DNA of 64,000 bases from contig NZ_JAMBNS010000006.1 of the NCBI RefSeq assembly GCF_023715225.1, forward strand, positions 226,107 to 290,106, in the 5' to 3' direction. Under the pieces are notes generated by a model. It worked only from the letters and a program-made list of their open reading frames with translations. It searched no databases and was not told where the DNA came from. How positions within the stretch are numbered: position 1 is the stretch's first letter; the number at the start of each line of letters is the position of its first letter. The translations under genes were made by a program, and so were the position numbers. Positions 8,397 through 17,194 of the stretch are shown here, piece after piece. This DNA comes from Robertmurraya korlensis (GTDB lineage: Bacteria; Bacillota; Bacilli; Bacillales; Cytobacillaceae).

Positions 8397-9350
8397 TTGG
8401 TATCAGCAATAAATGAGTTTCAATTGTACAAGAATTTTAATGAACTTGCTTTGGATATTTTAGAATTAGCAAGAGAAGTAATGCCGGATCGTTTATTCTT
8501 TCTAAGTACTTTGACAAACGAACAACAAACGATCTTAAAGCTGTCTGAAAAAAATCACAATATACAGATTAAAGAGGGTATGTCGATACCCGTTAAACAA
8601 AGCGTATGTCATCGCATAGACTTTCAAAAAGCCATCCCTTTAGTTATTGAAGATATTAGTAAGGAGACAGATTTAGATGACATTAGGAGAGCACTCCTTG
8701 ATGCAAATATTAATTCTTATTTAGGGGTGCCTATTAAATTGAAAAACGGAGAGACATTTGGTACCCTATGTGCTGTTCATGAGGAGGCTAAAGAGTTTAA
8801 CTGGAAAAATGTAAGAATGATTGAAAGATTAGCGAAAATGTTTTCTTATTATTTGGAATTGGAGCACTTGGCTTTCAGAGATCAATTAACAGGAATTTAT
8901 AATCGGCAATTCCTCTATAAGTACTTTAATTTGTATTCAACAAAAGGAGGGGCCCTTTTCTTTTTAGATTTGGACGGGTTTAAAAAGATTAATGACATGC
9001 TTGGACATGACACTGGGGATTTAGTATTAAAGGAAGTAGCACTAAGGATTGAGGAAATTTTAAAGCAACAGAAAATAGATGGTTTTGCCGCACGATTAGG
9101 TGGAGATGAATTTATTATTAACATTACTGGTGAGGTAAACTATAAAGACCTTCGCGAAAAAGCAGAATGTTTCCTTTCTAGACTATCCACTTGGGATATT
9201 CATTTAAAAGAGTTTAATTTGTCAGCTAGTATGGGAATTGTTTTTTACCCACCTAGTTTTGAGAATAATATAAGTGTTTTACTTAAAGATGCAGACAATG
9301 CGCTATATCGTGCAAAAGCAAATGGAAAGAATTCGTATCAGTTTTTTTAA
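8397..9350 (+). CDS. GAF-GGDEF diguanylate cyclase
   Basis: Predicted soluble diguanylate cyclase making c-di-GMP from two GTP. An N-terminal GAF domain (about residues 10-155, with IPVKQSVCHRI and NSYLGVPIKLKNGETFGTLC) is followed by a GGDEF domain starting at FRDQLTGIYNRQFLYKYF. The active-site motif ARLGGDEF is intact. I see no RxxD inhibitory site five residues before it, so product inhibition may be lost. The frame opens at GTG 8388, but that codon overlaps the GGAG box. The TTG at 8397, 8 nt past GGAG, is the better start (317 aa). The gene stands alone, so the GAF ligand is unknown. Confidence 0.9.
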   Translation: MVSAINEFQLYKNFNELALDILELAREVMPDRLFFLSTLTNEQQTILKLSEKNHNIQIKEGMSIPVKQSVCHRIDFQKAIPLVIEDISKETDLDDIRRALLDANINSYLGVPIKLKNGETFGTLCAVHEEAKEFNWKNVRMIERLAKMFSYYLELEHLAFRDQLTGIYNRQFLYKYFNLYSTKGGALFFLDLDGFKKINDMLGHDTGDLVLKEVALRIEEILKQQKIDGFAARLGGDEFIINITGEVNYKDLREKAECFLSRLSTWDIHLKEFNLSASMGIVFYPPSFENNISVLLKDADNALYRAKANGKNSYQFF

Positions 9351-9373
9351 AGAAAATTTGGAAGTAATTATAT

Positions 9374-9403
9374 CAAAAAGAACCCAAACTAGGGTTCTTT
9401 TTA
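9374..9403. terminator. Bidirectional terminator between the GGDEF and HAD genes
   Basis: Stem AAAAAGAACCC / GGGTTCTTTTT with a short loop. A-run on one side and T-run on the other, so it can serve both convergent genes. Confidence 0.85.
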
Positions 9404-9431
9404 ATAATCATCTATGAGTTTGTTATATGTA

Positions 9432-10238
9432 CTAAGTATTTAATATTAATTGTTCAATCGCATAGGCGACTCCGTGTTCATTGTTGGAACGTGTATGAAA
9501 TTGGGCGATTTCTTTTACACTTTGCTCGGCATTACCCATTGCAACGCCACAACCTGCATACTCAATCATCGTTAAATCATTCTCGCCATCACCAATACAG
9601 ATGACTTCTTCACGAGGAATGTCTAATTTTTCAGCAAGAAGCTTTACGGCATTCCCTTTACTTACACTTGGGTGTAAAATTTCATAAAAATAGGGAGCAC
9701 TGCGCACCATCGTATATTTTTCCTTAAGAGTTGCTGGAATTGAAGCTATCGTTTTTTCTAAACGCTCAGGTTCTCCAACGAACATTACTTTCGGTATTAA
9801 GATGTCAGCTGGTATTTCTTCAATTTCACGATAGTGTAACGGCACACCATTGACAAATGATTCCACTACGGTAAAGGGACTAATGTCCTTATTGGGAGTA
9901 TATATTCTTTGGGAATCAAAGAAATGCATGGATGTTTGGAGGTCCTGACTGACTCCATAGAGTGTCATTAAGTCCTCATGTGTCAGAGAAATTTCTGACG
10001 CCACTTCCTTTGTTTCGGAATGTTGAACTAGTGCACCATTAAATGTAACGACATATTGGTCATGAAGGTCTAACTCTTCAATGAACCCATAAACCCCTCC
10101 GATAGGTCTCCCTGTACAAATGACCACTTTGACTCCCTTTCGTTTTGCTGCTTGGATGGCTTCATTTACTTCCTTTGTTACCTCTTTACGATCATTGATT
10201 AAGGTCCCATCAATATCAATAGCAAGCAATTTATACAT
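9432..10238 (-). CDS. Cof-type HAD-superfamily sugar phosphatase (YidA-like)
   Basis: HAD hydrolase of subfamily IIB (Cof/YidA type), 268 aa. Motif I is LLAIDIDGTLI with nucleophile and acid/base Asp. Motif II region is VVICTGRPIGGVYGF. Motif III/IV is GNAVKLLAEKLD followed by CIGDGENDLTMIEYAGCGVAMGNA. Members dephosphorylate sugar phosphates and related metabolites; the exact substrate cannot be read. The frame extends to a TTG at 10256, but that codon overlaps the GGAGTGG box. The ATG at 10238, 9-12 nt past the box, is the true start and gives the normal N-terminus MYKLLAIDIDGT. Single-gene unit. Confidence 0.93.
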   Translation of the reverse strand: MYKLLAIDIDGTLINDRKEVTKEVNEAIQAAKRKGVKVVICTGRPIGGVYGFIEELDLHDQYVVTFNGALVQHSETKEVASEISLTHEDLMTLYGVSQDLQTSMHFFDSQRIYTPNKDISPFTVVESFVNGVPLHYREIEEIPADILIPKVMFVGEPERLEKTIASIPATLKEKYTMVRSAPYFYEILHPSVSKGNAVKLLAEKLDIPREEVICIGDGENDLTMIEYAGCGVAMGNAEQSVKEIAQFHTRSNNEHGVAYAIEQLILNT

Positions 10239-10437
10239 GTGTTTAATCCACTCCAATATTAGGTATTTACCTTATGGTAGCACAAAGAAATAGAGGCTGC
10301 CTAATCTCCTTATTCGAACCCTAGAACCTCTACATTATTAGTAAGCTTTAGGGAATTTCAGAAAAACGTGGGGTTTCTCATGCTCAAATTGCCCTTGTTT
10401 GGGGTTCTAAAGAAAGAAGTTTATTTTTCTAATAGAT

Positions 10438-10983
10438 TTATAAATTTCGTTCTAATAATAATCCTACTTGTTCTGACATAACTTCAGGAGAATACGGCAT
10501 TCCATTTTTGAACCACCATTCTACTATTCCTACGTAAGACGTAACAATAAATTGAAGAATAACCTCCTTATTTACATCTGAATTTACCCCAGTTATGGCA
10601 TTTACTTCATCATTGAATTCCTCGATAAGAAATTCAATGAATTGCTTTCGAAACGAAGGAGCCCCTTTACTTGCTAACATGGTAGAAAAAAACAAAAAAT
10701 TATTTTCTAGATATTTAAACCACGGTAAATTAGCTTCTCCGTATTCTAATTCAGATGCAGATTCGCACAGCTCCCGTAGGTTGTTAATATGCTCCTCAAT
10801 TAGTTTTTCCAATAGATCATATTTATCAAGATAATGAAGGTAAATCGTTCCTCGGCTTACATTTGCCTTATCAGAAATATCTTGAATTGTAATATCATCA
10901 AAATTTTTTTCTGACATTAATTGAACAACCGCATCTTTAATCGCCACTCGTGATTTAAGTATTCTTCGATCGATTTTACTCAT
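10438..10983 (-). CDS. TetR/AcrR family transcriptional regulator, divergent from an MFS exporter
   Basis: TetR-family repressor, 181 aa from the ATG at 10983 (AGGTGA box 9 nt upstream). A GTG at 10995 would add four residues. The N-terminal HTH is clear: AIKDAVVQLMSEKNFDDITI, QDISDKANVSRGTIYLHYLD, KYDLLEKLIEEH. The C-terminal part has the aromatic, helix-rich look of the TetR_C group often found with dihydroxyacetone-kinase-type and drug-response regulators. Divergent placement relative to the MFS gene suggests it controls that gene and itself, possibly through the palindrome at 11192-11231. Confidence 0.88.
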   Translation of the reverse strand: MSKIDRRILKSRVAIKDAVVQLMSEKNFDDITIQDISDKANVSRGTIYLHYLDKYDLLEKLIEEHINNLRELCESASELEYGEANLPWFKYLENNFLFFSTMLASKGAPSFRKQFIEFLIEEFNDEVNAITGVNSDVNKEVILQFIVTSYVGIVEWWFKNGMPYSPEVMSEQVGLLLERNL

Positions 10984-11124
10984 TCTATGGTTCACCTACT
11001 TTAATAAAATATGTATGATAATAATTATAAACAAGTGTTCAAAAATGAAAAAAAGTTTATTAAAAGATATTAAACAAATATTAACTGTTTGTCTATTAAT
11101 TTACAAACCCCTTTGTTTTGACAA

Positions 11125-11152
11125 TTGAAAGTGCTTTCTTATTAGATATAAT
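11125..11152 (+). promoter_or_regulatory. Sigma-A promoter for the MFS gene
   Basis: TTGAAA (11125-11130), 16-nt spacer, TATAAT (11147-11152). It predicts a leader of about 125 nt before the MFS start. Confidence 0.6.
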
Positions 11153-11191
11153 TAATTGTAAATATAAGATAAGGGTTGTAACTGTTTAATC

Positions 11192-11231
11192 AGGCAAAAT
11201 CGTTACCTTATAATGAGGTAAAGTTTTGCCT
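11192..11231 (+). promoter_or_regulatory. Nested palindrome, candidate TetR operator over a second -10 box
   Basis: Outer arms AGGCAAAA (11192-11199) and TTTTGCCT (11224-11231) enclose inner arms TTACCT (11203-11208) and AGGTAA (11216-11221). A TATAAT (11209-11214) lies in the centre. The inner palindrome has the size of a TetR-family operator. As RNA it would form a strong hairpin, so an attenuator is the alternative. Confidence 0.5.
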
Positions 11232-11287
11232 TTCTTATTATAGAATAGTTGATTCTATTTAAATATTACTTTAGGGGGAATGAAATT

Positions 11288-12469
11288 TTGGAACGCTTAT
11301 GGACGAAGCCATTTATTCTAATGACCGTGGCGATGCTTTTCCTTTTCACCGGATTTTATATGCTTCTCCCAACACTTCCGTTGTTTATTAAATTCATTGG
11401 TGGAACTGAAAGTCAGGTTGGACTGCTCGTAGGTGCGTTTATGCTATCTGCTGTCATTCTTAGACCACTCATCGGAGGACTATTAGATCGTTACGGTAGA
11501 CGGCCATTTATTTTATGGGGACTTCTTATTTTTACAGTGGCTATGTATTTCTATAGCTGGGTTGGTGGAGTGTTTGTTTTACTTGGGCTCCGGATTTTAC
11601 AAGGATTGAGTTGGGCGGTGTCAACCACGGCTATTTTTACCGCCATTACAGATATTATACCGCCTACCCGAAGAGGGGAGGGAATGGGCTGGTTTAGCAC
11701 AGCGATGACCCTCGCCATGGCGATAGGGCCTATGTGCGGAATTTGGATAACACAGAACATATCTTATCAAGCGTTGTTTTTCATTGCAGTAGGTCTTTCT
11801 GTAGTTGCCCTATTGTTGATGTTCGCTGCTAAAATACCTTTCCAGCCGAAGAAAACGGGAACGCAAAAAATTGAGCTATTTGAAAAATCAGTTCTACCTA
11901 TCATTATCTCAGTATTCTTCTTACATATTGCATATGGTGGAATTACAGCTTTTGTCCCGTTATTTACAAATTCTCTTGCTGTTAATTCTGGAGCGTTTTT
12001 TCTGGTGTATGCTGCAACTCTTATTCTTAGCCGGCCTATTGCAGGAAAACTTTCAGACCGACATGGAGAGAAGTTTGTGATTATACCAGCTCTTGGTATA
12101 ACCATAATAGCTCTCATTTCCTTAAGTCTAGCAGAAGGATCAATTGGAATTCTCGTTTCTGCCATTTTATACGGTATCGGGTTCGGTTCGGCATCGCCTG
12201 CTTTACAAGCAGCCACCGTACGACTTGCTAATCCAGATCGTAAAGGAGTAGCGAATGCTTCTCTACTTACGGCTACAGATCTAGGTATTGGACTTGGATC
12301 AATCGTGTTGGGATGGATTTCGCAGTACACAAGTTATTCAGTACTTTTCATCGTAAGTGCAGTGTCTGTTGGGTGTGCATTAGTAGTCTTTAGATTTTAT
12401 GTTAATCGTTTGGTACAGAGAAATGGGAATCTCGATACAGCAATTTCAAAGGATGTCGCATCCCAATAG
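11288..12469 (+). CDS. MFS transporter, probable drug/metabolite exporter
   Basis: Twelve-helix major facilitator protein, 393 aa. The loop 2-3 signature is clear: LIGGLLDRYGRRPFILWG. A matching repeat in the second half reads RPIAGKLSDRHGEKFVII. Motif C-like AIGPMCGIWI in helix 5 favours an antiporter. The substrate cannot be assigned. Start chosen at TTG 11288, with AGGGGG 10 nt upstream; it yields LERLWTKPFILMT, a normal short cytoplasmic N-terminus. The frame upstream to 11249 lacks a ribosome binding site. Divergent from a TetR gene, a typical efflux-pump arrangement. Confidence 0.9.
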   Translation: MERLWTKPFILMTVAMLFLFTGFYMLLPTLPLFIKFIGGTESQVGLLVGAFMLSAVILRPLIGGLLDRYGRRPFILWGLLIFTVAMYFYSWVGGVFVLLGLRILQGLSWAVSTTAIFTAITDIIPPTRRGEGMGWFSTAMTLAMAIGPMCGIWITQNISYQALFFIAVGLSVVALLLMFAAKIPFQPKKTGTQKIELFEKSVLPIIISVFFLHIAYGGITAFVPLFTNSLAVNSGAFFLVYAATLILSRPIAGKLSDRHGEKFVIIPALGITIIALISLSLAEGSIGILVSAILYGIGFGSASPALQAATVRLANPDRKGVANASLLTATDLGIGLGSIVLGWISQYTSYSVLFIVSAVSVGCALVVFRFYVNRLVQRNGNLDTAISKDVASQ

Positions 12470-12508
12470 GTCTCGACTAAGAGATTTAAGATTAGTGCTA
12501 AATAAGGG

Positions 12509-12556
12509 TTAACCCCCCTGAGTCTCTTAAATAGAGGTTCAGGGGTTTTAATTTTC
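12509..12556 (+). terminator. Terminator of the MFS gene
   Basis: CCCCTGA ... TCAGGGG with an inner CTCT/AGAG pairing, ending GGTTTTAATTTT. It butts directly onto the truncated gene fragment that follows. Confidence 0.85.
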
Positions 12557-12882
12557 TCATTCGCACAGCTCCTGTCTTGCACGGAGGAATTGTATTAACG
12601 GCGATTTTTATGACTGCTGTAGAAGGTTTTAGACCAACTTGGACATCGGTTGGAAGGACGATGCTGTGGTTAAATATCCTAATAGTAGTTGTGATACCGG
12701 TAAATGCAATAACAGTAGCAAATTACATGTTTCTAGCAAGAAAACCAGCCACCGTATCTTTGCTTGATTTTCTTGGACCATGGCCATGGTACATTCTTTC
12801 ACTTGAGGTTGTTGCACTCGTTTTATGTATATTCCTCTATTTTCCTTTTATTTTATTTGAACGATGGAAACTATTGAGGTAA
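12535..12882 (+). pseudogene. 3' remnant of a YwaF/TIGR02206-type integral membrane protein gene
   Basis: A fragment of about 110 codons whose translation (LHGGIVLTAIFMTAVEGFRP, ATVSLLDFLGPWPWYILSLE) matches the C-terminal part of YwaF-like TIGR02206 membrane proteins, which are about 235 aa when complete. The upstream half is missing: reading back, the frame runs into the MFS terminator hairpin and a TAG at 12532. There is no ribosome binding site before the nominal TTG at 12577. I read it as a deletion remnant with its normal C-terminus intact. The family function is not established. Confidence 0.75.
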
Positions 12883-13034
12883 ATTTGAATCATTAGTTGG
12901 TATGTGAAAATTAAACTATGCATATACTTTCAAAAATTAAACCTGATTCTCTTTCTTGCGATAGTAGTAACTAAGGGGATTTTATTTAAACAATATTTTT
13001 TTTATTTAAAATTTGAACCTTGTTTAAAAAGTGA

Positions 13035-13062
13035 TTGACTATATGCGGGCAGTGTTTATAAT
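13035..13062 (+). promoter_or_regulatory. Sigma-A promoter of the TRAP/beta-oxidation operon
   Basis: TTGACT (13035-13040), 16-nt spacer, TATAAT (13057-13062). It lies 59 nt upstream of the first gene of the operon. Confidence 0.75.
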
Positions 13063-13078
13063 AGATTTAGATAAATAA

Positions 13079-13107
13079 ATTTCAGACTATTAAAAATTAT
13101 CTGAAAT
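13079..13107 (+). promoter_or_regulatory. Inverted repeat downstream of the promoter, candidate operator for the operon's TetR
   Basis: Perfect arms ATTTCAGA (13079-13086) and TCTGAAAT (13100-13107) with 13 AT-rich bases between. It lies just after the -10 box and ends 1 nt before the AGGGGGG ribosome binding site. A repressor bound here would block transcription. The TetR gene second in the operon is the obvious candidate. Confidence 0.5.
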
Positions 13108-13120
13108 AGGGGGGTAACCA

Positions 13121-14266
13121 TTGGAATCATTCTTAACTGAAGAGCATGAACTGTTTCGGAAATCGCTACGTAAAATGCTGGAGCGGGAAGCGTACCCGTT
13201 TTTTGAGGAATGGGAAAAGAATCGTGAAATTCCAAGAGAGTTCTGGTTAAAAATGGGAGATAATGGGTTTCTTTGTCCATGGATAGATGAAGCGTATGGT
13301 GGACTCGGATTGGATTTCATGTATTCTTTTATATTGAATGAGGAACTTGAAAGAGTAGGGCAAGGTTTATCAAGTGGTGTTTGTTTGCATTCTGAAATTG
13401 TAAGCCCTTATATTCAGAAAATAGGTACTGAAGAGCAAAAACAAAAATGGCTGCCAAAGTGTTTAAGCGGAGAGGTGATTACAGCCATTGCAATGACAGA
13501 ACCTGGAGCGGGATCCGATTTAGTTAATATTAAAACAACGGCGAGACGTGAGGGAGATTATTATATTTTAAATGGGGAAAAGACATTTATTACAAATTCT
13601 ATTTCATCGGACCTTGTTGTAGTTGTCTGCAAGACAGATACCCAAATCACACCCGTACATAAAGGAATTAGTCTTATCTTAGTCGAGAAAGGTACAGAAG
13701 GCTTTAAGAAAGGAAAAAAACTAAATAAAATCGGTATGCATAGTGGTGAGACTGGTGAGCTTATTTTTGAGGATGCAAAGGTTCCAGTTGAAAACCTGTT
13801 AGGTGAGGAAGGAAAAGGATTTTATTACCTAATGGAAAATCTGCAGCAGGAACGTCTCGTTGTAGCGATTCAATGTCAGGTTGAGGCAGAAGAAATGCTT
13901 CGAATTACGATCGATTATGTGAAGACTAGGCAAGCCTTTGGGCAAACCATAAGCAAATTCCAAAATACACAATTTAGAATCGCAGAAATGGCTACAGAAA
14001 TAGAATTAGGTCGAACATACCTTAATCAAATAGCAACACGTCATATGAAGGGTGAAAAGCTAACAAAGGAAGTGTCGATGGCCAAATGGTGGATCAGTGA
14101 AATGGCTAAAAGAGTTGCGGCTGAATGCCTTCAGCTTCATGGCGGCTACGGCTATATGGAAGAATACGAGATTGCTAGACGCTACCGTGATATTCCTGTA
14201 GCAAGCATATATGCCGGCAGTACTGAAATCATGAAGACCATCATTGCCAAGCAGCTAGACTTGTAG
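13121..14266 (+). CDS. Acyl-CoA dehydrogenase
   Basis: FAD-dependent acyl-CoA dehydrogenase, 381 aa, family-typical length. It introduces the alpha-beta double bond in an acyl-CoA. Seen: AIAMTEPGAGSDLVNIKTTA and YYILNGEKTFITNS (FAD/substrate region), RQAFGQTISKFQNTQF, LQLHGGYGYMEEYEIARRYR and the C-terminal IYAGSTEIMKTIIAKQL. The Glu in GYMEEYEIAR fits the position of the catalytic base region of short/branched-chain members. TTG start with AGGGGGG 6 nt upstream. It opens the operon, and electrons would pass to ETF, which is not encoded here. Confidence 0.94.
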   Translation: MESFLTEEHELFRKSLRKMLEREAYPFFEEWEKNREIPREFWLKMGDNGFLCPWIDEAYGGLGLDFMYSFILNEELERVGQGLSSGVCLHSEIVSPYIQKIGTEEQKQKWLPKCLSGEVITAIAMTEPGAGSDLVNIKTTARREGDYYILNGEKTFITNSISSDLVVVVCKTDTQITPVHKGISLILVEKGTEGFKKGKKLNKIGMHSGETGELIFEDAKVPVENLLGEEGKGFYYLMENLQQERLVVAIQCQVEAEEMLRITIDYVKTRQAFGQTISKFQNTQFRIAEMATEIELGRTYLNQIATRHMKGEKLTKEVSMAKWWISEMAKRVAAECLQLHGGYGYMEEYEIARRYRDIPVASIYAGSTEIMKTIIAKQLDL

Positions 14267-14285
14267 CATCCCGAAAGGAGACCTT

Positions 14286-14870
14286 ATGAAACTATCAGAG
14301 AAACGAGTACTGAAAAAGAAGGAACAAATTATTTTATCTGCTATTAAAATAATGAATCGAAAAGGGTACAATGGTGCGACAATGGAGGAAATAGCGGCAG
14401 AGCTTCTGATGACCAAGGGTGCCCTTTACTACTATTTTAAAAATAAGGAAGATTTAATCTTTCAGTGTCACGAACTCGTACTAACAAACGCGATTGAAGA
14501 GCTACAAGTACACTTGGAGGAACCCGTTTCCTATGAAACTCGTTTGCGCAATATGATTAAGACTCATATTGCATACGCGATCAAAGAAAAAGAAACCTTT
14601 AATATGATTTTAAAGCCAGATGAAACCTTTTCTAGCGAGCAATTAAAACCGATATTATTAAAACGTCAAGAGTATGCACATCAATTTGACACAGTTATAA
14701 AGGAGGGAATGAAAGCAAATGAGTTCACAATTACTGAACTGAAAATTGCGCGGATGATCCTATTAGGTTCAATGAACTGGATTCAGCAGTGGTATCAACC
14801 AGACGGTAAATTTAACGTTGAAGAGCTCCAAAATGTTTATGCAGATTATTTGTTAAAAGTAGTGAAATAA
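14286..14870 (+). CDS. TetR/AcrR regulator of the beta-oxidation operon (FadR-like)
   Basis: TetR-family protein, 194 aa. HTH: QIILSAIKIMNRKGYNGATM, EEIAAELLMTKGALYYYFKN, KEDLIFQCHEL. The arrangement resembles B. subtilis FadR, an acyl-CoA-responsive TetR repressor of beta-oxidation genes, which also sits with acyl-CoA ligase and ETF genes. The C-terminal domain is not similar enough by eye to call orthology. Being the second gene of the operon suggests autoregulation, with an acyl-CoA intermediate as likely inducer. Strong GAAAGGAG box 7 nt before the ATG. Confidence 0.88.
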   Translation: MKLSEKRVLKKKEQIILSAIKIMNRKGYNGATMEEIAAELLMTKGALYYYFKNKEDLIFQCHELVLTNAIEELQVHLEEPVSYETRLRNMIKTHIAYAIKEKETFNMILKPDETFSSEQLKPILLKRQEYAHQFDTVIKEGMKANEFTITELKIARMILLGSMNWIQQWYQPDGKFNVEELQNVYADYLLKVVK

Positions 14871-14898
14871 TCAAATAAATTATAAAGGGGATGTTTCG

Positions 14899-16398
14899 AT
14901 GTTTGTTTTTGAACAATTAGCGGTACATGCAAAATTCCAGCCAGAAAAAATCATTAGCTCCTACCAAGGAAGAGAGCTATCCTACAAGCAATTTTATCAG
15001 CAGGCTAAAAACCTAGCAGGCTATTTTCAAAGAAAAGGCTATAAAAAAGAAGATAAAATTGCTTTGTTTCTCCACAATTCAGACTACTTCTTGTTATCCT
15101 ACTATGCCTGCCAAATCGCTGGATTTACAGTAACCCCTGTTAATACGAAATTAACTGCACCCGAGGTAGAATATATCTTTACACATTCAGAAGCAAAGGC
15201 TTTAATTTTTGATGTTCGCTTCAACGAAAAATTAAAAAATATCAATCTTCAAATCTTTGAAGACCTGCTAGATGTAGGTGGGGAAGACACGCTAGAAGCT
15301 GTTCTTTCTGATGATTCAATTCCATTTGAAGAAGGAGAGATTGATAAAGATGATACAGCTGTTATTTTTTATACTTCAGGGACAACCGGGAAGCCAAAGG
15401 GAGTGATGCTTACCGCTGGTAATGTTAGAGCTGCCGGACAAATTTGGTCAGAATCGATGGAAATTACAGCGGAGGACCGAGTTCAAATCATTACACCACT
15501 GTTCCATTGTGCAGCAAGCCACGTTTTTGCAATACCAGTTATATATAAGGGAGGAACAGTTGTTATAGAAGAGGCATTTTCTCCAGAACAAACGTTAGAA
15601 ACAATGGAAAAATCAAAGATTACGATCTTCTTCGGCGTCCCTGCTATTTATAGTATCTTATTAAATACACCTAAAATGGCTTTTTTAGACCTCTCACATT
15701 TACGACTGTTTACCTACGGTGCCGCCCCTATGCCTTATGAATTAGTCAAAAAATTGAAAGCGCTTTATCCAAGGGTAATGGTACAAAATTTATACGGACA
15801 AACAGAGAATTCTCCAGCGGCTACCTCCCTTAAGGACCATCATGCACTAGAGAAAATCGGATCTGTTGGTGAGGTACTTCCGCAAACGCAGGTTCGAGTC
15901 GTTGATGAGTTCGGAACGCTTCTTCCTCCTGGAAAAGTAGGTGAAATTGTCGTAAAAGGTCCGCAGGTAATGAAGGGCTACTTAAAAAATGAAGTTGAAA
16001 CAAATCGAGCGTTAAAAGATGGCTGGTTATATAGTGGAGATTTAGGCCGCTTTGATGAAGATGGTTTGCTTTATATCGTTGATAGAAAGAAGGACATGAT
16101 TAACCGTGGTGGCGAAAATGTATATCCGGTTGAAGTCGAAGAAGTACTCTATCAAATCGATGAAATATTAGAGGCTGCAGTTGTTGGCATCCCGCATGAA
16201 GTATACGGAGAGGTTCCAAAAGCGTTTATTGTTCTTAAAAGCGATCAATCCATAACAGAAGAGGATGTCATCCTCTATTGTAAAGGACGGTTAGCGAAAT
16301 ACAAATTACCTTTCGAGGTGGAGTTCCTAGAGGCATTACCTCGTAATGCTAGTGGGAAGGTATTGAAAAATTCATTACGGCAAAATGTGAGGATATAG
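14899..16398 (+). CDS. Acyl-CoA synthetase (AMP-forming fatty acid/carboxylic acid-CoA ligase)
   Basis: ANL-superfamily ligase, 499 aa, activating the imported acid with ATP and CoA. Motifs: A3 P-loop FYTSGTTGKPKGVM, A5 LYGQTENSPAAT, A7/A8 YSGDLGRFDEDGLLYIVDRK with NRGGENVYPVEVEE, and A10 PRNASGKVLKN with the catalytic Lys. Class I length without the N-terminal extension of acetyl-CoA synthetases. The substrate pocket cannot be read by eye. As the only ligase in the operon it should define the entry substrate together with the TRAP binding protein. Good GGGG box and ATG. Confidence 0.93.
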   Translation: MFVFEQLAVHAKFQPEKIISSYQGRELSYKQFYQQAKNLAGYFQRKGYKKEDKIALFLHNSDYFLLSYYACQIAGFTVTPVNTKLTAPEVEYIFTHSEAKALIFDVRFNEKLKNINLQIFEDLLDVGGEDTLEAVLSDDSIPFEEGEIDKDDTAVIFYTSGTTGKPKGVMLTAGNVRAAGQIWSESMEITAEDRVQIITPLFHCAASHVFAIPVIYKGGTVVIEEAFSPEQTLETMEKSKITIFFGVPAIYSILLNTPKMAFLDLSHLRLFTYGAAPMPYELVKKLKALYPRVMVQNLYGQTENSPAATSLKDHHALEKIGSVGEVLPQTQVRVVDEFGTLLPPGKVGEIVVKGPQVMKGYLKNEVETNRALKDGWLYSGDLGRFDEDGLLYIVDRKKDMINRGGENVYPVEVEEVLYQIDEILEAAVVGIPHEVYGEVPKAFIVLKSDQSITEEDVILYCKGRLAKYKLPFEVEFLEALPRNASGKVLKNSLRQNVRI

Positions 16399-16400
16399 TA

Positions 16401-17174
16401 ATGAGTGTTGTAACCTATGAAGTAACTGAAGGCATAGCACATATTCAATTGAATCGGCCAGAAAAGCTAAATACCTTTTCTTACGAGTTAACTCGTCAAC
16501 TATCAGATGCGCTTGATCGTGTGGCAAATGATGATGCTGCAAAGGTCGTGGTGCTTAGCGGCAGCGGGTCGTCTTTCTGTGCAGGTGGAGATTTAGACAT
16601 GATGAAGGACCTTCAAAGCTCGGTAGAATCTTATGATTGGTTGGCGGAGGTAACGCAATTAACATTGAAAATCCGTTCACTACCTAAATATGTTGTTGCA
16701 GCCATTCATGGGTATGCAGCTGGAGCAGGTTTTAGTTTAGCCCTCGCATCTGATTTTATTATTGCTGAAAAAGACGCTAAATTTACACTTAGTTTTTCTA
16801 AAGTTGGACTTATCCCTGATTTAGGTTCAACACAATTACTGATAGAGCGTGTGCCTATTAATCTTGTGAAAGAATGGATCTCTTTTGGTTCGGTATTAAA
16901 TGCTGAAACCTTACTGGATAAAGGCGTCGTTAATCGAGTGGTTCAGCATTCTGTCGTTAGTGAAGCGATGCAATTTTCCAAACCGCTTGTCAATGGAAGT
17001 CCATTGAGTCAAAAATTTACAAAAAAGATTATCAATGAGCTAGTAGATAGTAAATTGAGAGATAGTATTGCCTTAGAAAATTTACATCAAGCGATGCTGC
17101 TAATGTCAAGTGATCATAAAGAAGGAATTGCTGCGTTCTTTCAAAAACGAAAGCCTGTATTCAAAGGGAATTAG
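16401..17174 (+). CDS. Crotonase-fold enoyl-CoA hydratase/isomerase (PaaG/ECI-like)
   Basis: Crotonase-family protein, 257 aa. The oxyanion-hole motifs are present: SSFCAGGDLDMM and HGYAAGAGFSLALASDF. The region normally carrying the second catalytic Glu of hydratases reads SFSKVGLIPDLGSTQLL. The PDxG Asp there is typical of double-bond isomerases such as PaaG and 2,4-to-trans-enoyl-CoA isomerases, not of classical hydratases. I therefore favour an isomerase acting on an unsaturated or branched intermediate; one of three crotonases in the operon. It starts 2 nt after the ligase stop codon. Confidence 0.88.
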   Translation: MSVVTYEVTEGIAHIQLNRPEKLNTFSYELTRQLSDALDRVANDDAAKVVVLSGSGSSFCAGGDLDMMKDLQSSVESYDWLAEVTQLTLKIRSLPKYVVAAIHGYAAGAGFSLALASDFIIAEKDAKFTLSFSKVGLIPDLGSTQLLIERVPINLVKEWISFGSVLNAETLLDKGVVNRVVQHSVVSEAMQFSKPLVNGSPLSQKFTKKIINELVDSKLRDSIALENLHQAMLLMSSDHKEGIAAFFQKRKPVFKGN

Positions 17175-17194
17175 GGAAAATTGGAGGGGTATAG

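Larger units (their letters stand above)
10984..11287. other. Divergent regulatory region TetR / MFS
   Basis: AT-rich 304-bp region with no gene. It holds the promoter at 11125-11152, a nested palindrome at 11192-11231 and a smaller inverted repeat ATAGAAT / ATTCTAT (11240-11258) in the MFS leader. Confidence 0.7.

Noticed and set aside
11767..12330. 187-codon minus-strand frame inside the MFS gene
   Set aside because: Antisense to a clearly coding MFS gene, with odd Arg/Ile/Pro-rich composition; no family match.
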